Positions 1 to 5,244 of a DNA stretch of 5,244 nt are shown one piece after another. A model generated the notes under the pieces. That model ran no database searches, had not been told where the DNA came from, and saw only the letters and a program-made list of their open reading frames with translations. Position 1 is the stretch's first letter. Every line of letters begins with the position of its first letter. The position numbers and the translations under genes were made by a program. This DNA is from Candidatus Firestoneibacteriota bacterium (GTDB lineage: Bacteria > Oederibacteriota > JAAXVQ01 > JAUVAV01): positions 1-5,244 of the forward strand of contig DAOVYW010000173.1 in assembly GCA_030635415.1 (NCBI GenBank), given 5' to 3'.

Positions 1-231
1 GACCGGGTGGCCAAACTATTGGCCGAGGAGTACACGGCCCAGCGCTATAAACTTCGCGTCTGGTGGAGCCCGGACAGTAATCTTTTTTTCAAGGATAACT
101 GGGGCGGGAAATGCAAAAAAGCCTGGAGATTATTCATGTACCGCGAACCCTGGAACGGCCTGGGGTCGTATGATATGATTCTCTACATCCGCAAAGACGT
201 GGAGCATTTATACTGGAGCAACGCGGATTAA
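1..231 (+). CDS. C-terminal end of a putative GT-C membrane glycosyltransferase (Agl23/TIGR03663-like), 5' truncated
   Basis: The reading frame is open from base 1 (Asp-Arg-Val-Ala-Lys...) to a TAA at 229-231, giving the last 76 residues of a protein that begins upstream of the window. The GTG at 7 is almost certainly an internal Val codon, since nothing resembling a ribosome site can be placed before it. The visible part is soluble, rich in Trp and Tyr, and has no TM helix. It contains YKLRVWWSPD, a run of aromatic and basic residues, then YREPWNGLGSYDMILYIRKD. From memory, this 'Y..R.WW...  REPW..LGSYD..LY.RKD' ending resembles the extracytoplasmic C-terminal tail of bacterial and archaeal GT39-related proteins of the TIGR03663 (Agl23) type, which would carry an N-terminal multi-TM GT-C core. 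That core is outside the window, so the family call rests on the tail alone. A related enzyme lies downstream at 2913, which supports a glycosylation locus. Confidence 0.55.
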   Translation, partial: DRVAKLLAEEYTAQRYKLRVWWSPDSNLFFKDNWGGKCKKAWRLFMYREPWNGLGSYDMILYIRKDVEHLYWSNAD

Positions 232-312
232 AAGTAGCATTATGTTGGAGAGCAGGGGATTTTTTCTCTTCTGGGGAGAGGGTGTCGTAATACTTTAGGT
301 TATAATGGAGTT
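232..312. other. Intergenic stretch with an isolated TATAAT hexamer
   Basis: This non-coding stretch follows the first stop codon. It holds a purine-rich/T-rich segment (246-282), in which I could not fold a convincing terminator, and a perfect TATAAT at 301-306, just before the inverted repeat. No good -35 hexamer lies 16-18 bp upstream (the sequence there is GAGGGT-like) and there is no TGn extension. A promoter is therefore possible but not supported. If it were used, the transcript would start near the first arm of the palindrome at 313. Confidence 0.3.
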
Positions 313-396
313 GTCATTCCGGCGAAAGCCGGAATCCAGGACGCATACTGGTTCTATTACAATGCTTTTCTGGATTCCGGCTTTCGCCGGAATGAC
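313..396. repeat. 84-bp palindromic element: perfect 27-bp inverted repeats, each arm a self-complementary hairpin
   Basis: The left arm (313-339, starting GTCATTCCGGCGAAAGCC) and right arm (370-396, ending GGCTTTCGCCGGAATGAC) are exact reverse complements over 27 bp, separated by a 30-bp AT-richer spacer. Within each arm there is a perfect 8-bp stem: ATTCCGGC-GAAA-GCCGGAAT at 316-335 (a GNRA-type tetraloop) and ATTCCGGC-TTTC-GCCGGAAT at 374-393. The element can thus form one long cruciform or two small hairpins. The ATTCC...GGAAT core is of the widely dispersed repeat type common in many bacterial genomes (compare the dRS3 repeats of Neisseria, ATTCCC-N8-GGGAAT). It encodes nothing. It may be a REP/MITE-like mobile repeat, and as RNA it may stabilise or attenuate the flanking transcripts. 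It lies between a gene end and the NHL pair. Confidence 0.85.
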
Positions 397-501
397 GAAA
401 AATCGCGAAAATTTTAATTATGACACAGTCTGTTCCACTGAGGTGACAGCATAAAAAACACACCAACATGAATTAAGTTTTCCGCAATAAATACTAACTT
501 C
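397..501. other. AT-rich leader upstream of the NHL gene pair
   Basis: This 105-bp AT-rich stretch lies between the palindrome and the Shine-Dalgarno site of the first NHL gene. It presumably holds the promoter of the pair, but I could not find a convincing -35/-10 combination. GTGACA at 443-448 is the best -35-like hexamer, and the sequence 17 bp further on (ACATGA) is a poor -10. No riboswitch-like structure or ORF was seen. Confidence 0.3.
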
Positions 502-509
502 AAGGAGGA
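502..509 (+). promoter_or_regulatory. Strong Shine-Dalgarno site of first NHL gene
   Basis: AAGGAGGA lies 6 nt before the ATG at 516. It is a near-complete anti-16S complement at good spacing, so it fixes the start of the NHL protein and predicts efficient translation initiation. Confidence 0.85.
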
Positions 510-515
510 AACAGT

Positions 516-1466
516 ATGCGCAAGCAGGAAAAAGTGGCAGCTCTGGTTTTAGGCGCCAGTGTTCTGGTTTTAATCATCGCCGTTGCCATAGGGCTCAGGG
601 GGAACAAAGAGAGCGGCTCCAAGGATATTAATGTTTTGCAAAAAGCCGGCGAGAAGGGACGTGGTCCCGGGCAGCTGGTGGATCCCCGGGGACTGGTGGT
701 GGATGCCAAGGGATTTGTGTATGTAGTGGATGCCGGCAACCACCGGATTCAAAAATTCACCGCGGATGGAAAATTTGTTGCCAAATGGGGCAAGGAAGGC
801 GCGGGAGAAGGAGAATTTAAGACCCCCGGAGGAATTGATGTCGGTCCCCGGGGAAATATATATGTCGCGGATACCTGGAACCACCGCATACAGAAATTCG
901 ATAGCCAGGGACGTTTTCTCAAAATGTGGCTGGGCGAGGGAGGCTTCTGGGGTCCCCGGGATGTGGCCGTGGATTCCCGCGGGTTAGTGTACGTAACCGA
1001 TACCGGCAACCGGAAGATCCAGAAATTCACGGACGAGGGAGAATACATTGGCACGTGGGGACAAAAAGGTTCGGGACCGGAAGATTATGACGAGCCGTTT
1101 GGTATTAAAATCGATGATCAGGACCTGCTTTATATTTGCGACAGGTTGAACTTCAGAATACAAGTATGCGATACCCAGGGCCGCCTGGTGCGTTCCTGGC
1201 CGGTCAAGGGGTGGCAAAAAGAGCAGATTTACATGGAGCCGTATATTGCCATAGATGACAAACAGGACCGGGTTTATATAACCGATCCGACCAAACACCG
1301 GGTTCACAGATTTACGCGTGAGGGGGAATTTATGGGCTTCATTGAGACCGACCCGGAGAGCGGTCAGCCCTTGGGCACGCCTCTGGGCGTGGGTGTAAAC
1401 CAGGAGACGGGCATGCTCTATGTCACGGATATGTCTGCCAACCGTTTGTATAAATTTAAACCGTAA
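516..1466 (+). CDS. Membrane-anchored six-bladed NHL-repeat beta-propeller protein (paralog 1)
   Basis: The protein has 316 residues. A short basic N-terminus (MRKQEK) is followed by one hydrophobic helix at about residues 7-27 and no lipobox, so it is predicted to be an N-in signal anchor with the rest outside the membrane. The remainder is a propeller of six NHL repeats at about 57-82, 103-128, 147-171, 193-218, 242-266 and 289-314. The first two are textbook NHL, with the pattern 'P.G..VD..G.VYV.D.GNHRIQKF'. WG motifs (AKWGKEG, GTWGQKG) mark blade ends. Blades 5 and 6 have diverged (DPTKHRVHRF, DMSANRLYKF). Two cysteines, C208 and C218, sit on neighbouring strands of blade 4 and could pair as a disulfide. 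NHL propellers generally bind proteins, peptides, RNA or sugars, and a few are lyases (PAL). I see no catalytic signature, so a binding or scaffolding role is more likely. The gene is 13 bp upstream of a paralog and close to GT-C genes, which suggests a job in envelope glycan assembly. That role is inferred. Confidence 0.9.
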   Translation: MRKQEKVAALVLGASVLVLIIAVAIGLRGNKESGSKDINVLQKAGEKGRGPGQLVDPRGLVVDAKGFVYVVDAGNHRIQKFTADGKFVAKWGKEGAGEGEFKTPGGIDVGPRGNIYVADTWNHRIQKFDSQGRFLKMWLGEGGFWGPRDVAVDSRGLVYVTDTGNRKIQKFTDEGEYIGTWGQKGSGPEDYDEPFGIKIDDQDLLYICDRLNFRIQVCDTQGRLVRSWPVKGWQKEQIYMEPYIAIDDKQDRVYITDPTKHRVHRFTREGEFMGFIETDPESGQPLGTPLGVGVNQETGMLYVTDMSANRLYKFKP

Positions 1467-1473
1467 GAGGAGG
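1467..1473 (+). promoter_or_regulatory. Shine-Dalgarno site that decides the start of the second NHL gene
   Basis: GAGGAGG begins directly after the upstream TAA and lies 6 nt before the ATG at 1480. An in-frame ATG at 1420 would add 20 residues and overlap the previous gene by 47 nt, but I see no comparable ribosome site before it. The added peptide (MSRICLPTVCINLN...) is also just the out-of-frame shadow of the preceding gene, so 1480 is preferred. Confidence 0.85.
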
Positions 1474-1479
1474 AAGAAG

Positions 1480-2622
1480 ATGGCCATAAAGAAAAAAGCG
1501 AAAGCAGTCAAGAAAAAAGCGGTCGCGATCAAAAAAACGGTTTCTGAAAAAAAAGCCGGCCAGCCGGTAATATCTGCTCAGCCGGACAAGAAAATCAAGC
1601 CGGAGAAAAAGGTGGCCAAGCCAACCAAGGCTTCCCGACCGGCGGTGGCCAAAACATCCCGGCACGGTAAAACCAAACCCAAGCCGCGCGGTTTAATTAT
1701 TTTCGGAGCCATCGTGGGAGTGGTAATTTTAATCGCGGTTATCGGAAAGATTCAGCAAGGGCCGCCGCTTAAGCTGATTCCGGCCAAGGTACTGGCAACT
1801 TATGCATTAACCGAGAGCGCGATTGGCCCCTTAGCCTCTCCCCGGGGAATCGCGGTTAGTCCGGACGGAAACATTTATATAGCCGACCTGGGAAATCATC
1901 GGGTGGTAAAAGTAGGTCCAGACGGCCAAGTAGTTGATACCTGGGGCCAAAAAGGCAAGGCGGCCGGAGAATTCGCTGAGCCCTCAGGAATCACCGTGGA
2001 TGAACAGGGCGCGGTTTACGTGGCTGACGCCTGGAACGGACGAATACAGAAGTTCACCGCCCAGGGCGAATACCTCGGCGAAATTTCTGCTAAAGCCGGC
2101 AAGTTTTATTCTCCGCGGGATACGGCCATAGATGCCAAGGGATTTATTTACGTGGCTGATACCGGGAATTCCTGCGTAAAAAAATTCGATATAGACGCCA
2201 ACCTGGTCAAACGCTGGGGAGAATACGGTCCGGGAAAAGAGCGTTTCCAGGAGACTTTTAGCGTATGGGTAGGGCCAAAGAACCGGATATATGTAAGCGA
2301 CGCCGGCAACCGGAGAATAAAAATATTCACGGACGAGGGGAAATACCTGAGGGAAATCCGCGTCCAGGGCTGGCGGAGTGGAGTCGCCTGGCCCAAGCTG
2401 GCAGTAGATTCCGTGGGCCGGGTTTATGCCGCGGATGCACAGAATAATATGATATGGATTTACAACTCTGAAGGCAAATATCTGGGAAGCTGGGGAAACA
2501 AGCCGGGCAAGGAAATCTTCGCCTCGCCCCTAAGCATCGCGATAGATAGCCAGGACGTTGTGTATGTTTCCAATATGACCAGGGGAGAGATTGTAAAAAT
2601 TGCCCCCTATCAAGAAAAATAG
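1480..2622 (+). CDS. Lys-rich-tailed, membrane-anchored six-bladed NHL-repeat propeller (paralog 2)
   Basis: The protein has 380 residues from ATG 1480. It has three parts. (1) A roughly 70-residue, highly basic, low-complexity tail of Lys/Ala/Pro (MAIKKKAKAVKKKAVAIKK..., ending KTKPKPR). (2) One TM helix at about 71-89 (GLIIFGAIVGVVILIAVIG). (3) A propeller with six NHL repeats at about 119-145, 167-193, 210-236, 259-283, 305-328 and 349-375, for example SPRGIAVSPDGNIYIADLGN and SPRDTAIDAKGFIYVADTGN. The positive-inside rule puts the Lys-rich tail in the cytoplasm and the propeller outside. It is a clear paralog of the gene just upstream: same anchor-propeller layout, same 'GW' element before blade 5 (VQGWRS versus VKGWQK), and matching stretches such as FTDEG. 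The Lys-rich tail is the main difference and resembles histone-H1/AlgP-type basic tails in composition only. The pair is almost certainly co-transcribed. A scaffold or binding role near GT-C glycosyltransferases is inferred; the ligand is unknown. Confidence 0.9.
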   Translation: MAIKKKAKAVKKKAVAIKKTVSEKKAGQPVISAQPDKKIKPEKKVAKPTKASRPAVAKTSRHGKTKPKPRGLIIFGAIVGVVILIAVIGKIQQGPPLKLIPAKVLATYALTESAIGPLASPRGIAVSPDGNIYIADLGNHRVVKVGPDGQVVDTWGQKGKAAGEFAEPSGITVDEQGAVYVADAWNGRIQKFTAQGEYLGEISAKAGKFYSPRDTAIDAKGFIYVADTGNSCVKKFDIDANLVKRWGEYGPGKERFQETFSVWVGPKNRIYVSDAGNRRIKIFTDEGKYLREIRVQGWRSGVAWPKLAVDSVGRVYAADAQNNMIWIYNSEGKYLGSWGNKPGKEIFASPLSIAIDSQDVVYVSNMTRGEIVKIAPYQEK

Positions 2623-2673
2623 AACGTAACAGGAATATGGTTCCTAATATAAGTAATATATTAGCCATACGTT
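2623..2673. other. AT-rich foldable region just after the NHL pair, possible 3'-end structure
   Basis: Directly after the TAG, AACGTA (2623-2628) pairs with TACGTT (2668-2673). Between them, AGGAA/TTCCT (2631-2635 and 2641-2645) and a perfect 7-bp stem CTAATAT/ATATTAG (2644-2650 and 2658-2664) can form hairpins; these two overlap by 2 nt and compete. No U-run follows, so this is not a canonical intrinsic terminator. It could be a processing or stabilising 3' structure, or simply chance in AT-rich DNA. Confidence 0.35.
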
Positions 2674-2699
2674 ATAACCAAATAATAACTTTGTGTTCT

Positions 2700-2793
2700 T
2701 AGGCGCCTGGCGGACTTAGGTCGTTTTCCCCCTTTTTCAAAGGGAGAAGAGTGCTTGAAAGCGGAGTTTGTGCCTAAGTCCGACAGGCTCCTA
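2700..2793. repeat. 94-bp MITE-like element with 21-bp terminal inverted repeats and internal hairpin
   Basis: The left end (2700-2720, TAGGCGCCTGG then CGGACTTAGG) and right end (2773-2793, CCTAAGTCCG then ACAGGCTCCTA) are reverse complements at 19 of 21 positions. The core CGGACTTAGG/CCTAAGTCCG is a perfect 10-bp match. The interior carries a second hairpin, CCCTTT-TTC-AAAGGG (2730-2744), which extends outward to about 2724-2750 with one mismatch and one G-T pair. There is no ORF of its own. The layout (terminal inverted repeats, under 100 bp, non-coding, intergenic) fits a MITE or the relic of an insertion sequence moved in trans by a transposase elsewhere. No clear target-site duplication was found. 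Its sequence is unrelated to the 313-396 element. Confidence 0.7.
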
Positions 2794-2912
2794 GACGGAT
2801 GGATGCTGTGCATCACTACTGGGCGTATTGCTAAAAAGGATATTTTTCATAGAATTCGTCCGATTTTGTCATTGCCAGAAAATGATCTGAGATATAAGGG
2901 GATAAGGGTTTC
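2794..2912. other. Leader region of the large glycosyltransferase gene
   Basis: This 119-bp non-coding stretch holds a small hairpin, GATGC-TGT-GCATC (2802-2814), and a TTGTCA (2866-2871) that could be a -35. No good -10 follows at 16-18 bp, and the AT-rich GATATAAG at 2891-2898 is too distant and merges with the ribosome site. Weak Shine-Dalgarno candidates are AAGGGG (2896-2901) and AAGGG (2904-2908, 4 nt before the ATG). Short frames that overlap the start of the next gene here show no protein-like features. Confidence 0.35.
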
Positions 2913-5244
2913 ATGTTTAAGCAATTTTTTCAGAAAGCGCTCGTGCAGGTTGGTTCAATTCCAAAAACCTGGTGGCTCTACGGTTTGGCCGGTCTTTTGA
3001 TATTGTTGGGACAGGGGTTAATCTTTGCCCGAAATATCACAGGCGGCCTTATATTCTCCCTGGCCGGCGTCCTGGCACTCTCAATTGCGCTCGCTGGTGA
3101 GGCTCGTCTGGAGGGATACTGCTTTTTTCTTCGCCGCGTGAGCCAAAATTTTCTTGCCCAGATTGAGACCATAGCCCGGCGATGGAATCAAAAAGGGTTT
3201 GCCTTGTTTAAGACAGGTTACTCCCGGCAATCGGCAGAAGTTAAAGAACAGGCTTCTTTCCCGGACACGCCCCTGGAGAGCGAGGTCGTGCCGATGATCC
3301 CGGATCCCATCATCCTTGCTGTCCCCAAGAGAGCTTTCATTGTTGTGGGCTTAATCTGCCTGGCAGCCAGCCAGCTTTTACTCTTCGCAGGGCATTTAGC
3401 ATGGGGAGTGAGTCTCGTAATACTTGCTTTTCCCACGTTGCTCGGGCCAATCCTATCCAGGGAATCTCATTTAACCCTGGGGCGATTGGATGTTCTCTTG
3501 AAAACCGTCTTAATTGCTGTGTCCGGCTTGGGGGCAGTTCTGGTTGGCAATTTTCTTATGCTTAAAAATATGGAACTCAATATTGCTAAAGAAATCGCGG
3601 GCTATCTCCTTAATCTGGCTGGGATATTACTACTGATCAAACTGATACCCCGGATCATACCGGATCCGGAACCCGAGGCTGGGAATCCCCTGGATCGTTG
3701 GACCGGCGAAGCCCGGTCCCCTTGGGGAGTGGCAGTCAAAGTATTGTTGGTTCTGGCAGCAGTACTCTTGCTCGTGTTTGCCAGACAAGCCGGCGGTTTC
3801 GAGCGGGTTACGTTGCTGGTACTGGCGGCGATTGCGGCTTTGGGTCTATCCTTTCCCTGGGCACGGCAAAATACCATTAATGCCGAACCCTCTCTCCTGG
3901 CAATCCTGGGTCTGCGGTTTCTCCGGCTGACCGCGTTTGGCGTGGCCCTATACCTCGGTTTTCGAGGCCAATCACTGATTGCGCAGGAACAGCTCTATGC
4001 CGGACTTTTCCGGTTCGGGGCAGCGGCAATGGCTTTGATATTTGCTTTCCGGGAACCTGATCCCCGCGTTTCGGACAGTTTGCAGGAGCAGCCGCTAAAA
4101 TGGTATTGGGAGGCCTTGGGACTTATCCTAATACTGGTGGCAGCGACATGGATACGTTCCCGTCTGTTAGATATCATGCCCTATGGCATTGAGTGCGACG
4201 AAGCCGGCGGCGGCTATGAGGCGGTGGATATATGGAAAAACCAATTCCAATCCATAACCGTTCATCCCTGCGGCCGTCCGCTCTTTATGTTGTTATCCAA
4301 GGTCGTGGCGTTTCAGTTCCTGGGATATGAGAACCTGGGTATGCGCTTCATGGCCATGGTATGGGGCGTGGCAGGAGTATTGGCGGTCTACTTAATGTCC
4401 CGCCTGTTTTATGGGCCCCGCATCGCCCTAGGGGTGGCCGCACTATTGGCACTAAGCCGGTGGCATATACACTTCTCGCGCTTTGGCTGGTCCAATACGT
4501 TAATGGTGCTTTTACTGACCATAGGCTTCTACTTTTTGATCAAAGGCTTGGTGGTTCGTAAAAAATGGCATTTCGTCCTGGCCGGCGCGAGTTTATCATT
4601 ATCCATTCAAACCGAGACCGCGGCACGAATTATACCCATTATCTGCGCAGGCTTGTTGGCCTATTTCATTCTCAGTCAAAAACGGTTCCTGCAACGTAAT
4701 TGGAAACCCCTGGTAGCGTTAATGCTGGGTGTTTGGCTGACAGGGGCTAATCTTTATCTATATTGGATTAACAAGCCGCATTTGCTTCTTCGGCGCGTTT
4801 ATGAAGTATCTATGTTTTCGGAGGACGCCAACGCGCCCAGCAACCTTTGGAGCGGGCTGGTATACAGCACAAAACACAGCTTAACCCAGTTGAACTGGCA
4901 CGGTGACTACCGCACCCGGCATAATGGGGGACTCTCGGGCGAACCGGTGCTGGACTTTCTGACCGCCATTTTATTTGCCCTGGGATTTGGTATGGCAATA
5001 TATTATTGGCGGCGTCTGAGATATGGTCTGCCTATCATGTTGTTTTTCGGATTCATGTTTGCCTCTATTTTTTCCCTGGAGGCGCCCCAATCACACCGTG
5101 CTTTCGGCGTGATTTCCGCTGTGTTTCTAATGATTGGCGCATTTCTGGACAGGACACGGCGATTGCTAAGGGAGTCATTGGGACGGCTGGGCGTTTGGGC
5201 GGGCGCCCTGGCATTCTGTATTTTATTAGTGCCTATCGCCAGGA
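2913..5244 (+). CDS. Large polytopic GT39/PMT-like (ArnT-like) glycosyltransferase with long N-terminal membrane extension, 3' truncated
   Basis: The frame is open from ATG 2913 to the window end: 777 codons, stop not seen. An in-frame TAA at 2895-2897 makes 2913 the most upstream ATG. The protein has about 20 TM helices. Residues 1-395 form an extension of about ten helices (near 20-38, 43-62, 140-158, 162-182, 196-216, 225-246, 272-290, 297-314, 334-350 and 362-379) with a soluble loop at about 63-139. From about 399 the GT-C core begins. It has a TM helix, then a loop with the acidic pair D429-E430 (IECDEAGGGYEAV), HPCGRP at 451-456, the helix GMRFMAMVWGVAGVLAVYLM with R478, and HIHFSRFGW at 520-526. 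Later come AARIIP (570-575), the GDYRTRHNGG loop (664-673) and APQSHRAFG (724-732). These match the order seen in GT39/PMT_2 enzymes, which move a sugar from a polyprenyl-phosphate donor to an acceptor outside the cytoplasmic membrane, using an acidic residue in the first large loop. Donor and acceptor cannot be told from sequence. The tail domain, if any, lies beyond the window. Confidence 0.85.
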   Translation, partial: MFKQFFQKALVQVGSIPKTWWLYGLAGLLILLGQGLIFARNITGGLIFSLAGVLALSIALAGEARLEGYCFFLRRVSQNFLAQIETIARRWNQKGFALFKTGYSRQSAEVKEQASFPDTPLESEVVPMIPDPIILAVPKRAFIVVGLICLAASQLLLFAGHLAWGVSLVILAFPTLLGPILSRESHLTLGRLDVLLKTVLIAVSGLGAVLVGNFLMLKNMELNIAKEIAGYLLNLAGILLLIKLIPRIIPDPEPEAGNPLDRWTGEARSPWGVAVKVLLVLAAVLLLVFARQAGGFERVTLLVLAAIAALGLSFPWARQNTINAEPSLLAILGLRFLRLTAFGVALYLGFRGQSLIAQEQLYAGLFRFGAAAMALIFAFREPDPRVSDSLQEQPLKWYWEALGLILILVAATWIRSRLLDIMPYGIECDEAGGGYEAVDIWKNQFQSITVHPCGRPLFMLLSKVVAFQFLGYENLGMRFMAMVWGVAGVLAVYLMSRLFYGPRIALGVAALLALSRWHIHFSRFGWSNTLMVLLLTIGFYFLIKGLVVRKKWHFVLAGASLSLSIQTETAARIIPIICAGLLAYFILSQKRFLQRNWKPLVALMLGVWLTGANLYLYWINKPHLLLRRVYEVSMFSEDANAPSNLWSGLVYSTKHSLTQLNWHGDYRTRHNGGLSGEPVLDFLTAILFALGFGMAIYYWRRLRYGLPIMLFFGFMFASIFSLEAPQSHRAFGVISAVFLMIGAFLDRTRRLLRESLGRLGVWAGALAFCILLVPIAR

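Noticed and set aside
246..282. Possible intrinsic terminator after the first gene (AGAG ... TTTTTTCTCT)
   Set aside because: The stem is only 4-5 bp and the T-run lies inside the putative hairpin rather than after it.
1420..1479. 20-residue N-terminal extension of the second NHL protein from ATG 1420
   Set aside because: It has no evident ribosome site and overlaps the previous gene by 47 nt, while a strong GAGGAGG lies 6 nt before ATG 1480.
984..1532. 182-codon minus-strand open frame opposite the first NHL gene
   Set aside because: It lies entirely opposite strong NHL coding sequence, shows no domain-like pattern, and is a shadow of the repeated propeller codons.
516..2622. Repeated DNA motifs within the NHL genes as a possible tandem repeat or CRISPR-like array
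   Set aside because: The periodicity reflects NHL protein blades of variable spacing with degenerate DNA, not conserved direct repeats.
2755..3000. Small + strand frame of about 81 codons starting inside the MITE-like element
   Set aside because: It begins within the repeat, overlaps the glycosyltransferase start in another frame, and has no ribosome site or recognisable protein pattern.
3700..3719. GGACCGG/CCGGTCC hairpin inside the glycosyltransferase gene
   Set aside because: It has a 7-bp stem inside clearly coding sequence with no U-run, and is probably incidental in a GC-rich loop-encoding stretch.

Overview
The window looks like part of a bacterial cell-envelope glycosylation locus, about 50% GC by eye. 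All real genes are on the + strand and have good Shine-Dalgarno sites. In order they are: the 3' end of a gene (1-231) whose C-terminal tail resembles GT-C type sugar transferases of the Agl23/TIGR03663 kind; a tightly coupled pair of paralogous, membrane-anchored NHL-repeat beta-propeller genes (516-1466 and 1480-2622, 13 bp apart); and a very large polytopic membrane protein (2913 to beyond the window end) whose second half is a GT39/PMT-like (ArnT-like) glycosyltransferase. I cannot name the organism. The combination of NHL propellers, multi-TM GT39 enzymes and dispersed 'CATTCCGGCGAAAGCCGGAAT'-type palindromes is the kind of thing seen in uncultured bacteria such as Omnitrophota, Chloroflexota or Desulfobacterota, but this is a weak inference.

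The two intergenic gaps each hold a palindromic element. The gap 232-515 contains a perfect 27-bp inverted repeat (313-339 and 370-396), and each arm is itself a hairpin. The gap 2623-2912 contains a different 94-bp element (2700-2793) with 21-bp near-perfect terminal inverted repeats and an internal hairpin. Both look like small non-coding mobile or REP/MITE-type repeats. Together they bracket the NHL gene pair.

Working model (inference): the flanking GT-C enzymes transfer sugars from polyprenyl-phosphate donors on the outer face of the cytoplasmic membrane. The two NHL proteins, with short or Lys-rich cytoplasmic tails and one TM helix each, present six-bladed propellers on that same face, where they could bind the glycan, the acceptor or the enzymes. 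No RNA genes, CRISPR arrays or complete insertion sequences were seen.
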